Of a stretch of 64,000 nucleotides of DNA, positions 34,218-43,700 are shown piece after piece. Source of the DNA: Streptomyces sp. PH10-H1. Lineage in GTDB: Bacteria > Actinomycetota > Actinomycetes > Streptomycetales > Streptomycetaceae. Both the position numbers and the translations under genes were made by a program. The notes under the pieces were generated by a model, which saw nothing but the letters and a program-made list of their open reading frames with translations, searched no databases and was not told where the DNA came from. The DNA lies in contig NZ_JASISZ010000020.1 of NCBI RefSeq assembly GCF_030063355.1, positions 36,821 to 100,820 on the forward strand, in the 5' to 3' direction. The stretch's first letter is position 1. Each line of letters starts with the position of its first letter.

Positions 34218-34769
34218 ATGGCGCTTCGACCGATACACCCCGACCAGGTTCTCGCCGTCAACGTCTCCCGGAGGTGGGGCGAGATCCGACGAAGCGAAGC
34301 GACCGAAGGCGAGGTAGTGCTCGGTGCGTGGTCTCCGTGGGTCGGCCGGTCCACCACGAAACAGCACTTCGACGCCGATCGCATCGCCGTCGTTCTCGCT
34401 TGCAGAGGCGGTAGGACCATGGCCGTCTACGACGTCGAACCGGACAGCAACGGCAAGCGCTGGCATTGGACCCAGAGCACGCCCGCCCGCATCGTGTTCC
34501 ACGGGCGCCCCTCCGAGCGGTACGCCGCGCAGCTTCACGCGCCGGCGCCGAGCTGGGAGCGGGGTCAAGGTGTGCCGGTCAAGGTGCTCAGCCTCGACTC
34601 CCTCGTCGAAGGCGGCGATCTTTCACCTGACGAGGCGCCAGCCCCGCAAGACCACGCGCGCATCGGTCATGCGGTTGTCACTCTCGCCGGGCCGGACCAC
34701 GTGACCGTGTCCGTCCCTCCCCACTACACCGTCACGGTCACCACCCGCGAGCCCGACAGGAGCAGCTGA
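34218..34769 (+). CDS. Unknown first gene of the telomere-like operon (183 aa)
   Basis: ATG preceded by GAAGGA. Predicted beta-rich N-terminal domain (DQVLAVNVSRRWGEIRRSEA, RIAVVLACRGGRTMAVYDVE, WTQSTPARIVFHGRPSERYA), with a charged C-terminus (VTVSVPPHYTVTVTTREP). No family recognised. Its stop is two bases before the next ATG, so it is co-transcribed with the polymerase-like gene; a DNA- or telomere-related role is suggested only by that. Confidence 0.55.
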   Translation: MALRPIHPDQVLAVNVSRRWGEIRRSEATEGEVVLGAWSPWVGRSTTKQHFDADRIAVVLACRGGRTMAVYDVEPDSNGKRWHWTQSTPARIVFHGRPSERYAAQLHAPAPSWERGQGVPVKVLSLDSLVEGGDLSPDEAPAPQDHARIGHAVVTLAGPDHVTVSVPPHYTVTVTTREPDRSS

Positions 34770-34771
34770 GC

Positions 34772-36925
34772 ATGGACGCACAGCAGTACAACGACGGCCT
34801 CGCGGAACTGCGCGGTGTCCGCGATGACATCAAGAAGGTCCAGGCCGCGCTCTCCAAGCTGACCGGTCAGCGGGACAAGTACGTCAAGAGCCTGGCCGGC
34901 TACGCCAAGGCCAAGGCCGACCGCCTCGCCCCCGCGGCCGGACTGTCCATCCAGGACATCGTCGCGCTCGCCCCGAATCTGGCGCCCGAGCCCGTCGTCA
35001 CGGCCCCTGCCGGCACGCGGCCGCCCACAGCGCCCGTCACGACCTCCGAGCGCACCGGTGCCGCAGCCCCGGCACTGACCCCGGTTCCCGCCCACGTTGC
35101 CCGCACGCAGCCAGTCGGTCCGGACACGGCCCCGGACCCCGCTGCGGAACTCCTCACGCAGGCGACCGCCCCCCCGGAGCCCCCGGCCTCATCTGCCGCG
35201 CCCGCACCCGACGGCGCCGACGCCGTACCTCGTGAGCTGCCCTCAATCCCCGAAGGGCCGGCCGGAGACCGGTTCTTCACCGTCGCGCCCAACCTCCGCT
35301 CCGAGCGCCCAAACTTCACCCAGACCGTCCGCCCCAGCGCCATCCTCAACACCGACACCGGGGTCCTGGTCTACAAGGACCAGCGCGTGCGTCTCGACCT
35401 GGGCGCGGCCAGTGCCGACGAGATCCTCACCGCCGTTTTCGCCTCCGTCCCCGACAGCGTCCAGCGCATCTACGTCACCGGCGCCCCGTGGCATCGCGAC
35501 GCCGACAGCTACCCCTACCTGCGAGATGCCGTACGCGCCTGGCTGGACGCGCCGATGCCACACGGTTGGACGGTCGAGACGCAGCGCGGCAGGGACGCCA
35601 TGGCCGGGCACTTCCTCCATGAGCGCACCCCCGTGGGCCGCTGGCAGCGCGGCGCGGACCAGCATGTCGAAATCCGCAACGTCGCCGAGTGGTTCGACCC
35701 GCGGGACGCCGACCCGGGTACCATCCGGGCGGCCTTCAATCTGACCTGGGAAGCGCTCAAGCGGGAGTGGCCGGACGTTGTCCTCATGGGTTCCCCCATG
35801 CAGACCGGGCGTGACCTGTGGACCCGGACGATCCCCACCAAGCAGGGCGCGCGCTGGGCTGATGGCTATCCGGTGATGTCCGACGAGATCCGCCAGCTGA
35901 TGCACGCCACTTCAGGTCAGGGCCGCGACGAGCTGATCACACCACCGCGTGTGCCTGCGCAGCTTCCCCGGCTCGCCGAGCTCGACCGCACTCTGGCCTA
36001 CGGCAAGCACACCTGGGCCTCCGGCGTTGGAGCTCCCCAACGGGTCACGGCCGGCACCTTTGCGTCCTGGTCCGAGAAGGACCAGGCCAACGCCCTCTTC
36101 GCGCCCAGCCACTGGCAGGTACGGGTGACCATTCCGGACGACTGGAACCACGTCGGCCTGCTGCCCGCAGCAATCGAAGGCCCTCGCGCCTGGCACTACC
36201 CGCACGAGGCCGGGCGGACCTTCACCACCTGGGCCGGTGGCGCCGAGGTCAACGCCGCCCTGCGCAACCCGATCACGCCCTGGAAGATCGAGATCCTCGA
36301 CGGGCTGCTGTGGGAGAGCGGCACCCCCCTCAAGGACTGGTCGGAAAAGCTCAAGAAGGCATGGGCGAGCCTGGCCGCCAAGGCGCAACTCGCTGGCACC
36401 GACGACCTGCGCGAAGCCAACCGGCTCGCCTCCCGGGCCATCCGCAGCATCCTTCTGTACGGCATCGGAGGGTTCGCCCAGCGCCCGACCATCACCACCG
36501 GGACCGTGCCGGTCGGTCACGAGAGCCAGATCCCCAAGGGCGCGCGGCCCAAGAGCCTCAGCGACGGCACGATCACGTGGGAACAGAGCCGGATGAGCCG
36601 CAACCCCAACGCGCATCCCGAATGGGCCGCCGGAGTGTGGTCCGCTGCCCGCGCCGCGCTCCTGTCCACCCGAGCAAAGACCGCTGACGGCCAGATGACG
36701 CACGTCGGAGCACTGCACCTGAAGCCCGGAAGCATCGTCGCCTTCCGCACCGATGCGATCTACACCACGGACACTCCGAGGTGGCCCTACAACGGCGAAC
36801 CGGGCGACTACCTGCTCAAGGGATTGACGCCCGACCCTGTTGCCGCACCGCTGGACATGGCCGAGTTCTACAACCTCCAGGCCCTCGGCCGCGCCCGCCT
36901 CGACGAGGCCCAAGCCCAGTCCTGA
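34772..36925 (+). CDS. Tap-like telomere-associated protein with B-family-polymerase-like palm
   Basis: A 717-aa protein. N-terminal coiled coil (residues 1-50), Pro/Ala linker to about 160, then a large folded part. I read polymerase-B-like motifs in order: ELDRTLAYGKH (about 403-412, motif A), ASRAIRSILLYGIGGF (553-568, motif B), and NAHPEWAAGVWSAARAALL followed by SIVAFRTDAIYTTD (654-667, motif C). Streptomyces Tap proteins, which recruit the terminal protein to telomeres, show the same three in similar spacing (as I recall, ending LSDCAVYPA). Overall identity looks low and the usual N-terminal XRE domain is missing. Followed by a Tpg-sized HTH gene. A divergent Tap/Tac is my best reading; a true DNA polymerase is the alternative. 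Confidence 0.6.
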   Translation: MDAQQYNDGLAELRGVRDDIKKVQAALSKLTGQRDKYVKSLAGYAKAKADRLAPAAGLSIQDIVALAPNLAPEPVVTAPAGTRPPTAPVTTSERTGAAAPALTPVPAHVARTQPVGPDTAPDPAAELLTQATAPPEPPASSAAPAPDGADAVPRELPSIPEGPAGDRFFTVAPNLRSERPNFTQTVRPSAILNTDTGVLVYKDQRVRLDLGAASADEILTAVFASVPDSVQRIYVTGAPWHRDADSYPYLRDAVRAWLDAPMPHGWTVETQRGRDAMAGHFLHERTPVGRWQRGADQHVEIRNVAEWFDPRDADPGTIRAAFNLTWEALKREWPDVVLMGSPMQTGRDLWTRTIPTKQGARWADGYPVMSDEIRQLMHATSGQGRDELITPPRVPAQLPRLAELDRTLAYGKHTWASGVGAPQRVTAGTFASWSEKDQANALFAPSHWQVRVTIPDDWNHVGLLPAAIEGPRAWHYPHEAGRTFTTWAGGAEVNAALRNPITPWKIEILDGLLWESGTPLKDWSEKLKKAWASLAAKAQLAGTDDLREANRLASRAIRSILLYGIGGFAQRPTITTGTVPVGHESQIPKGARPKSLSDGTITWEQSRMSRNPNAHPEWAAGVWSAARAALLSTRAKTADGQMTHVGALHLKPGSIVAFRTDAIYTTDTPRWPYNGEPGDYLLKGLTPDPVAAPLDMAEFYNLQALGRARLDEAQAQS

Positions 36926-36976
36926 AGCCACCGCAGATCCGACTGACCGACCCGATTCCGAAGGAGAACCGGCCCT

Positions 36977-37735
36977 ATGCCTCCGCGCAGGCGCAGCAAC
37001 CCCAGCAGCACACCGCCGCCCAACGAGGCCGCGCGCCTGACCAACGCCCTGATCGGCGAGGGGTTCAACCGTCGGCAGATCGCCCAGATCCTCGGCCGCA
37101 ACTCGGCCGTCATTAGCCACTTCTACACCCGCGGCCCAGGTGCCGGAGGCTCCTACGTCGACGCCCTGCTCGCCGTGGTCCAAGAGGTTCAAGGCGGCGG
37201 CCCACGCGACCTGGACTCCCTGCAGCGTCTGGCCGGCAACTACGTCAAGCGGCGACGGACGAAGAGCGGCAGACTTGCTCGGGTCCGGGCCAAGGACGCG
37301 GTCCAATTTGCCCACGACGAGGAATGGACCTCCGGGATCGCGCGCGCCGGCAGGCAGCACATCGCCTCGGGCGCCTCTCGGCTTGCACCGATCCTTGAGG
37401 CCGCAGCGCAAGCCGACGGCGTCGTCGCTTTCACCGTGCGCGCCTCCAAAGGTCGCTTTCTCCTGGATTCCGGTAGCGGTGAGGACAGCCCCGGGGTCCA
37501 TCGCGGTGTGGTCCAGCGCGCTGACGGCACCGAGGAACGCAGCTACGGCAACAGCACCCTCGGACCAGGCACCGGCACCGCCGGATTCGACGCCGGCTCC
37601 TGGCACCAGCGCGTTACGGAGCACCACGGCGACGTCGCGGCGGCCATCACGGACTGGATGGTTGAGACCGGGCGCCTGGCTGAAGGCGCAAGAATCACAC
37701 ACGTGGAACTGCGCGCATGGAAGCCTGAGGACTGA
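36977..37735 (+). CDS. HTH protein resembling a linear-replicon terminal protein (Tpg/Tpc-like)
   Basis: A 252-aa protein with a good GAAGGAG ribosome site. Basic N-terminus, HTH at about 20-50 (FNRRQIAQILGRNSAVISHF), an Arg/Lys-rich middle (NYVKRRRTKSGRLARVRAKD), a beta-rich part, and a C-terminal segment ending ARITHVELRAWKPED. Known Tpg proteins have HTH, basic RxRAK stretch and a C-terminal VELTxxxxxEF, in 185 aa; SCP1 Tpc is about 259 aa. Gene order (large palm-motif protein, then small HTH protein) matches tap-tpg. The serine/threonine that would carry the DNA cannot be named from sequence. Confidence 0.5.
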   Translation: MPPRRRSNPSSTPPPNEAARLTNALIGEGFNRRQIAQILGRNSAVISHFYTRGPGAGGSYVDALLAVVQEVQGGGPRDLDSLQRLAGNYVKRRRTKSGRLARVRAKDAVQFAHDEEWTSGIARAGRQHIASGASRLAPILEAAAQADGVVAFTVRASKGRFLLDSGSGEDSPGVHRGVVQRADGTEERSYGNSTLGPGTGTAGFDAGSWHQRVTEHHGDVAAAITDWMVETGRLAEGARITHVELRAWKPED

Positions 37736-37861
37736 GCGTCGACCCAGCACTGAGGCCCACCCGATCGGTGACCAAGGCGCCGCTGCGACGTGCCAGCCTC
37801 CGCCCGGTCGCCCCGAGAAAACTCACGCGCAGCCGGCGCCCGTACCGGACAATCATGTGAC

Positions 37862-38917
37862 ATGAACTCCGATCACGGCCGACGCTTCGGGCCGGACTTT
37901 GTGGCCGAACAGTTGCGGCGCTACCAGGACAAACCGCCCGAGCGGCGGGCCTTGTCCTACGACATCACCGTCGGGGAGGAGTACGAGCCCTGGCGTGACT
38001 GGCTGGACGGGCAGATCGCGATGCTTCCGGACACGGCCGCCGCGACATTCGCCGCCAAGCTGTGGCAGGACCAGCACTTCTGGCCGGGTGTCATCGAGCT
38101 CGGAGTCGGCGCGGCGCTGCGGGCTACCGACCACCGGGTGGAGTACGAACAAACGTGGGACGGCCTGACACCCGACTGGACCGTCCTGCGGAAGGACGGG
38201 CGGCCTCTCGCCCTGGTGGAAGTCCTCACCGACAGTCCCTCGCAGGCGCTGTACGGGCAGGTGCGGGCCTGGCACAGCCTGGTGGAACGGATCAAGGCGA
38301 TCCCCGTTCCGGTGGTGCTGGCCCTCGCGGGGAATCCGTCGGGTCCTGCGGTTGCCCCCGATGCCCGTACTGCGAAGAGGATCACTCTGGCTTTGCGTCG
38401 CTTCCTGATGTCACCGCTCATCACGGCGGACTTCCGGATCCACGGCTACCACTTCCAGATCCAGGGCGACCCTCGAACCGGCCGGCTTCTGCAACCCCCC
38501 GTCTTCGGCGCGATCTTCACGCCGCCGTCCGGTCTCGCCGGTCCCGTCACGGCTACGGCCCTGGTGGAGCGGATCGACGAGAAGGTGAGGAAGTACCGGG
38601 TTATTGCTCAGGCCGCGGAACTCCCCCTGCTCATCGCCGCTGGCGCCCATCCGTTTACTGGCGTTGGGCTCCAGCAGTTGGACCACCTCCTCGACGGCCG
38701 GCTGACCACGACCCTGCAGTTCAATTTCGGCGACAACTACCTGGGGCCGCCCCAGGACATCAACCCGAGCTTCCCGCGTCGCTGGGCCATGCCGGCCGAC
38801 CTTGCTGGGGTGCTGTGGATCGACAATGTGTATCCCTTCGGAGCGACCTGGCGTCCGAACGGAGCTGCCGCTCGCCCCGCACCCGAGGCGCTGACCAAGC
38901 AGTGGGCGACTCGATAG
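37862..38917 (+). CDS. Hypothetical protein with possible nuclease-like core (351 aa)
   Basis: Starts MNSDHGRRFGPDFVAEQLRR. Region about 80-125 has VIELGVGAALRATDHRVEYE, then GLTPDWTVLRKDGRPLALVEVL: a conserved Glu, a PDW and an E-x-(L) strand resembling a PD-(D/E)XK fold, though the final Lys is not obvious. The second half (FRIHGYHFQIQGDPRTGRLL, TATALVERIDEKVRKYRVIA) is unassigned. Spacing to the preceding gene (126 bp) suggests its own promoter. Function not established. Confidence 0.5.
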   Translation: MNSDHGRRFGPDFVAEQLRRYQDKPPERRALSYDITVGEEYEPWRDWLDGQIAMLPDTAAATFAAKLWQDQHFWPGVIELGVGAALRATDHRVEYEQTWDGLTPDWTVLRKDGRPLALVEVLTDSPSQALYGQVRAWHSLVERIKAIPVPVVLALAGNPSGPAVAPDARTAKRITLALRRFLMSPLITADFRIHGYHFQIQGDPRTGRLLQPPVFGAIFTPPSGLAGPVTATALVERIDEKVRKYRVIAQAAELPLLIAAGAHPFTGVGLQQLDHLLDGRLTTTLQFNFGDNYLGPPQDINPSFPRRWAMPADLAGVLWIDNVYPFGATWRPNGAAARPAPEALTKQWATR

Positions 38918-39114
38918 TGGGCCTGGAGACCGGTGTAGCGAGAGCATCTCGGCATGCCTGGACTCCAGCCCAACTGCCCACCTCGATCTGCGAGGTCGGT
39001 GCTGCCAGGTCTGCCGCATTTCATTCGTTGCCCCACCGACATCGGCCGTCTACCGGCGACGCCGATCCTGCGGCACGATGCTTTCTGTAACTCTCGGCGC
39101 TGAAAGGGATCACA

Positions 39115-39228
39115 ATGGGTGAACACGGCAAGGACGAGGACCTGAGCAAGGGCGACCCGCCGCCTAATAACTCCGACGGACAGGTCCCGCCTACGCCCCC
39201 GCAAGATCCAGGCAAGCACCGGAAATAG
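39115..39228 (+). CDS. 37-residue acidic/proline-rich peptide, possible methyltransferase substrate
   Basis: AAGGG seven bases before the ATG. Reads MGEHGKDEDLSKGDPPPNNS, then DGQVPPTPPQDPGKHRK. It ends ten bases before the methyltransferase start and shares its ribosome-site context. NNSDG contains Asn-Ser and Asp-Gly, the classical sites of succinimide/isoaspartate formation, which PIMT-type enzymes methylate. A substrate relation is inferred from this and adjacency. Too short for domain recognition. Confidence 0.5.
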   Translation: MGEHGKDEDLSKGDPPPNNSDGQVPPTPPQDPGKHRK

Positions 39229-39237
39229 GGAACCGCG

Positions 39238-40383
39238 TTGCCCGACTTCGTAGAGCACCAACACCGCCTGGCGGCTGCCATGGAGCAGGCCGGGGGGTGG
39301 CCCGCACGCTCCCCGTGGATCCGCCAGGCGGTCGCGGCGCTGCCGCGGCACGCGTTCGCCCCTGACCGGCTCTGGTCCTGGGACGGCCACGCCTATCAGG
39401 CCGTGGACCGCACAACGGAGCCCGAACGCTGGGCCGGTGAGGTCTACGGCAATCCCTACGAGGCTGCCATCACCCAGCTCAGCGACGGCGTGCCCACCTC
39501 CAGCCTGTCCGCACAGAACGTGGTCGTCGACATGCTCGACTCCCTGCTCCTGGATGAAGGCCACCACGTCCTCGAGCTCGGAGCCGGGACGGGATGGAAC
39601 GCGGCCCTGCTTGCCTGGCGCACCGGCACCCAGGTCACCAGCGTCGAGACCGACGAAAGTTTGGCCGTCCCAGCCCGGCAACGGCTCCGCGCGTCCGGTG
39701 CGGCGGTCACGGTCGAGGTCGGCGACGGAACCGCCGGCTGGCCCGACGGAACCCGGTACCACCGGACCATCTCGACGTTCGCGGTCGAGCACGTCCCGTG
39801 GGCGTGGGTGCAGCAGACCGTGCCCGGCGGGCGGATCGTCACTCCGTGGGGCCGACTGGGGCACGTCGCCCTGACCGTCGCTGACGACGGCCGCTCGGCG
39901 ACCGGTTGGATGCAAGGCCTGGCGATGTTCATGTCCGCCCGGGGCACTGCCCCGGCCCGCCGGCACCGCGAGGTACGCGACGGTGTCCCGCCTGCTGGGC
40001 AGCGACCCTTCCAGCGGGACCTCGCACCACTGCGGGACGACTGGAACCTCAAGTTCGCCCTGCGCGTTGCCGTGCCCGACCTGTACGTGACGACGGCGGT
40101 CGACGAGGACGGCCTGAACGCCTGGCTCCACGACAACACCGCCTCTTGGGCGACGATCTCCGCCATCGGCGGCGGCCGGACCATCGTGACCCAAGGCGGC
40201 CCGCGGCACCTGGCTGACGAGGTCGAACAGGCATGGGACCAGTGGCTCGCCACAGACACCCCCACCCCGTACGACTACGGCATGACCGTCACTCCCAAAG
40301 GCCAATTCATCTGGTGTAAAGACCCGGCAACTGGCCCCCGGTGGACCAGGGGACGCACGAATCTGGTGGCGCAACCGAGCTGA
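39238..40383 (+). CDS. PIMT-like SAM-dependent methyltransferase
   Basis: A 381-aa protein starting with TTG six bases after AGGGAA. SAM motif I is HVLELGAGTGWNAALLA, and the acidic loop is VTSVETDESLAV. N-terminal WIRQAVAALPRHAFAPD and the SxxxQNVVVDMLDSLLLDEG region before motif I are typical of protein-L-isoaspartate methyltransferase homologues of Streptomyces, some of which act on graspetide or lanthipeptide precursors. The C-terminal 150 residues are specific to this subfamily. No ATP-grasp or lanthionine synthase gene is nearby, so the target may be the 37-residue peptide upstream or a protein in trans. Confidence 0.85.
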   Translation: MPDFVEHQHRLAAAMEQAGGWPARSPWIRQAVAALPRHAFAPDRLWSWDGHAYQAVDRTTEPERWAGEVYGNPYEAAITQLSDGVPTSSLSAQNVVVDMLDSLLLDEGHHVLELGAGTGWNAALLAWRTGTQVTSVETDESLAVPARQRLRASGAAVTVEVGDGTAGWPDGTRYHRTISTFAVEHVPWAWVQQTVPGGRIVTPWGRLGHVALTVADDGRSATGWMQGLAMFMSARGTAPARRHREVRDGVPPAGQRPFQRDLAPLRDDWNLKFALRVAVPDLYVTTAVDEDGLNAWLHDNTASWATISAIGGGRTIVTQGGPRHLADEVEQAWDQWLATDTPTPYDYGMTVTPKGQFIWCKDPATGPRWTRGRTNLVAQPS

Positions 40384-40483
40384 CTTCTGCAGAACAAGAC
40401 CGCCCGGTGATCTCTGTCCATCGATGCAACTGCTGGTTGAGCGCATCATGACCGTGTCCGTGGCATGGGGTAAGAATGGAGTC

Positions 40484-40798
40484 ATGACAGTGCTGGTCAG
40501 AGGGAGGCTCATGGGACCGCGGAACCTACCGATTCAAGCGCAGGTACTGGACGGCGTGCAGGGTGACGCCTTTGAGGGGATGACGGTGCCCCTGCGCGTC
40601 GCCGCTTCACTCCTGGGGATATCGACGTACACCCTCAACCTGGCCATCGCCGACGGTGTGTTCGTCCCCTCGCAGCACGACGGGTCGCAGTACCGCTTCA
40701 TTGCGTTGACGCGGGTGCTGGCCGTTCGGCGCCAGATGTTGTTCGGCGCCCCCACCCAGTATGGCGAAGTGGGCGCCACTAACCTCGATCGTTCATGA
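40484..40798 (+). CDS. Small MerR/excisionase-type HTH protein (104 aa)
   Basis: ATG 40484 follows GGAG closely; ATG 40511 (after GGGAGG) is an alternative. The core VPLRVAASLLGISTYTLNLA, IADGVFVPSQHDGSQYRF is a MerR-like helix-turn-helix with wing, as in excisionases and small plasmid regulators. No integrase is in view. Its end overlaps the convergent STAND gene by six bases. Confidence 0.5.
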   Translation: MTVLVRGRLMGPRNLPIQAQVLDGVQGDAFEGMTVPLRVAASLLGISTYTLNLAIADGVFVPSQHDGSQYRFIALTRVLAVRRQMLFGAPTQYGEVGATNLDRS

Positions 40799-43700
40799 GT
40801 CCTCGTCGGTTCGCTGACGGGGACTCTGTGCTTGTGAGGGCGGAATTGCCCCCGCACCCGGAATCGGCTCGCGTCTTAGGGCCGCGTCGTCGGTTTCCGT
40901 CCGGTCCAGGCTCAGGAACATGTCGGCGAGGGCGAGAAGCGTCCCAGGGACGCACCGGACCAGATCGTCGAGGAGCCCGGGCCAGTCACCCAGCTCCAAC
41001 GCCCGTGACATCAACTGCCTGCCCTGCTCGGCCGGGGCATGGTGCGAGAGCCCGGCTAGTGCGCTGGCGCGCCAGCCGGGCAGCGGTATGCGTTCCGCAG
41101 CGGCGAGGGCGGAGCGCAGGTCTCCGGTGAAGGCCGTCGCCCTCGCCAGAAGCGTCAGCGACGTGGACCGGTATCGACTGTCGGCACACGGCAATCGGGC
41201 GGCCCGGTGGGCCCACACCGTGAAGCCGGGCTCTCCGAGCCGGGCTGCGGCCTGGACGAGTCCATCGACGGCGAGCGCTCGCCAGAATGAATCGGTGATG
41301 CTGCGCGACCGGTCCTCGGCGGCGTCGAAGCGGCGGCTCCAAGCCAGTGCCTCTGCCTCGTAACGCACCATCTCATCGCGGTATTCACTGCCCCCACTCG
41401 CCCAGGCCAGTTCCTGTACACACTCGGCCAGCACCGTGGCACGGTGGTGTGCGCCGCCGATGGCCGCCGCGCCTGCGAGCGCGGTGAGCAGCCGTGCCTG
41501 ATCTTGCCGCTGGTCCCCGGGCGTGCCCGGGAACGCGTCGAGGAGTCGCTCGGCGAGAGCGAACCGTCGATGGGTGATCGCGGCGTGTGCGAGCGACCTG
41601 CCGGCCTTGATCTGGTCTTCTCGGTCGCCGAGGCCCCGCACGATCTCCTGTGCCGTGCCGAACTCGCCGCGACCGGCCAGCACCTTCACCAGTTCGACGT
41701 ACGCCCATTCCCTATGACTCTCGGCGGTGGCCCGGGCCACCGCCTCGGCCTGAGCGATCCTTCCTGTACGGGCCAGGGCGCCCACCAGCGGTACTTGTGC
41801 GTCCGCTCTGCGGGAAGGCACGGCGATAGTGGCGGCGAAGGCAGCGAGATCCTCCGTCAGGCGTGTGGCCCGCTCCCGCTCACCGGCGGTGCACGCCGCC
41901 TCCACCAGCGCGGTCAGCGCTTCTGCATGGGGGCGGGGCCAGATGTGGTCGCGGCACAGCCGCTCGGCGTCCGCCAGGAGCGCCGCCGCCCGGTCCCGGT
42001 CGCCGCGGTCGAGCGACACCTTCGCCAGTTCGACCCACGTCTCGGCACGCTCATAGGCGCCCCGTACCGACGCGGCGACCGTGTGCGCGCGTGTCATGTC
42101 TCCCGCCAGAGCGGCCGCCACCGAGGCGGCTCCGAGCACCTGCGCCTGCTCTCCGGGCTCTTGGTCTTCCGCATGCGCACCGTCCGGGCCCGCCGCCGAA
42201 GTGCGGAACACGGCTTCGAACAACTCGGAGAGCGCGGCCGCACGCCCAAGGTCAGCGCACATCCTCAAGGTCCTCATCGCAGCCCTCACCAGAGACATGA
42301 CCGAACTGGAGTCCTGCCAGCACGGATGGCCAGGAACCGTGGCAGCCTCCGCGATCACGTCCGCAAGCCGCGCGGCGCGCGCCTGATCACCCGACGCCAC
42401 GACGGCCTCACTGAGCGCTCCCGCCACATCGAGCTTCCAAAGGGACGGCTCCGCCCCGTGGCTCAGCTCCGCGGCAGCCTCCAACATCGCCGGGCCATGC
42501 TTCCCGGTGCCTGCCGCGGCCTCCGCCAGCACCAGCGACGCTTCGATCCTGGCCCGGCGCCGCGCTGAACGCACCGTGCCCGCCAAGACCCGCAGGTGTC
42601 CCAGGACAGCGTTCACACGGTCGGGGTCTGACGACTCAGCCGCCCACCGTACGTCGGTCATCTGCCAGCTGTGCGCGTTGTCGCGCCCCGTCCGCTCAAT
42701 GGCGTCCGCCAGCTCAACAGCCCGCTTCCGGCTGCCGCCGGCGGCAGCGGCCCGTGCCTGTGAGGCCAGGACATGGGGCTTCCAGCGGCTGGCGGTTCCT
42801 TCCAGGATGGCTCCGATCGCGCGTTCGCAGACGAGCGCGCGGTGGTGGTCGCCCGCCGCCCCCGCGGCCTCCGCCATGGCAGCCAGACGGCGTGCCCGCC
42901 AGCAGGCGCTGTCGAATCCTTCCGCGAGATTTTCGATGGTGTCGGCCAGGTGCTGCGCGCGTGCGCTGTCGCCCCTGCGACCTGCCTCCACGGCGATCTG
43001 CGCCAGCGCCGGGGCCACCGTGTCCGAGTCACCCATTCCGCGTGCCAACGCTTCGGCGCGGTCAGGCTGGCCGAGGGCCGCCCAGAGGGCCGGCAGGCCC
43101 TCCGGGTAGTCGTTGCGGTCCTTGAGCCGACTGCGGTGCGCCGCCAGCAGCGCCGCGCGTACGAGGTCGGTCTCCTCGGCCGGCACGAGCAGGGACCACG
43201 CATGGTCGATCTCCACGAGTGCGGCGGCGTCTCCGCCAGTGCGTTCACGCTGCCGGTCCTGACGAGCGGCGTCGGTCGCGCAGGCGACGGCACGCGGCAG
43301 GTCGCCGAGGGAGCGCAGCAACCTGGCATAGCCGAGCAACAGATAATCCGGAGTCCCCTGTGGCCAGCGCTGCTCCCGGTACGTCATTGCCCAGGAGTGC
43401 AGCCGTTCACGGTACGCGGACAGCCTGGCTGGACCGAACATGGTGAGCGCGGTGCTCTGCAACTCCTCGTGTCCCAGGACGTACACGTCGCCGACGTCCG
43501 CGTCGGATCCAGGCGGCGGATGCTGATTCGCGCGCGTGGCGAACGTCCTGCCGGTGACCGCACGCAGGTGGCGTTCCGTCTCCCAGTCGGACATGCCGGT
43601 CAGTTGCGCCAGGTCCGACACGCTCAGACCGCCGCCCGCGGCGACGACGAAGCCGAGAAGGTCCCGCTCTTCGGACGCACCGTTCAGCAACCGCACCAGT

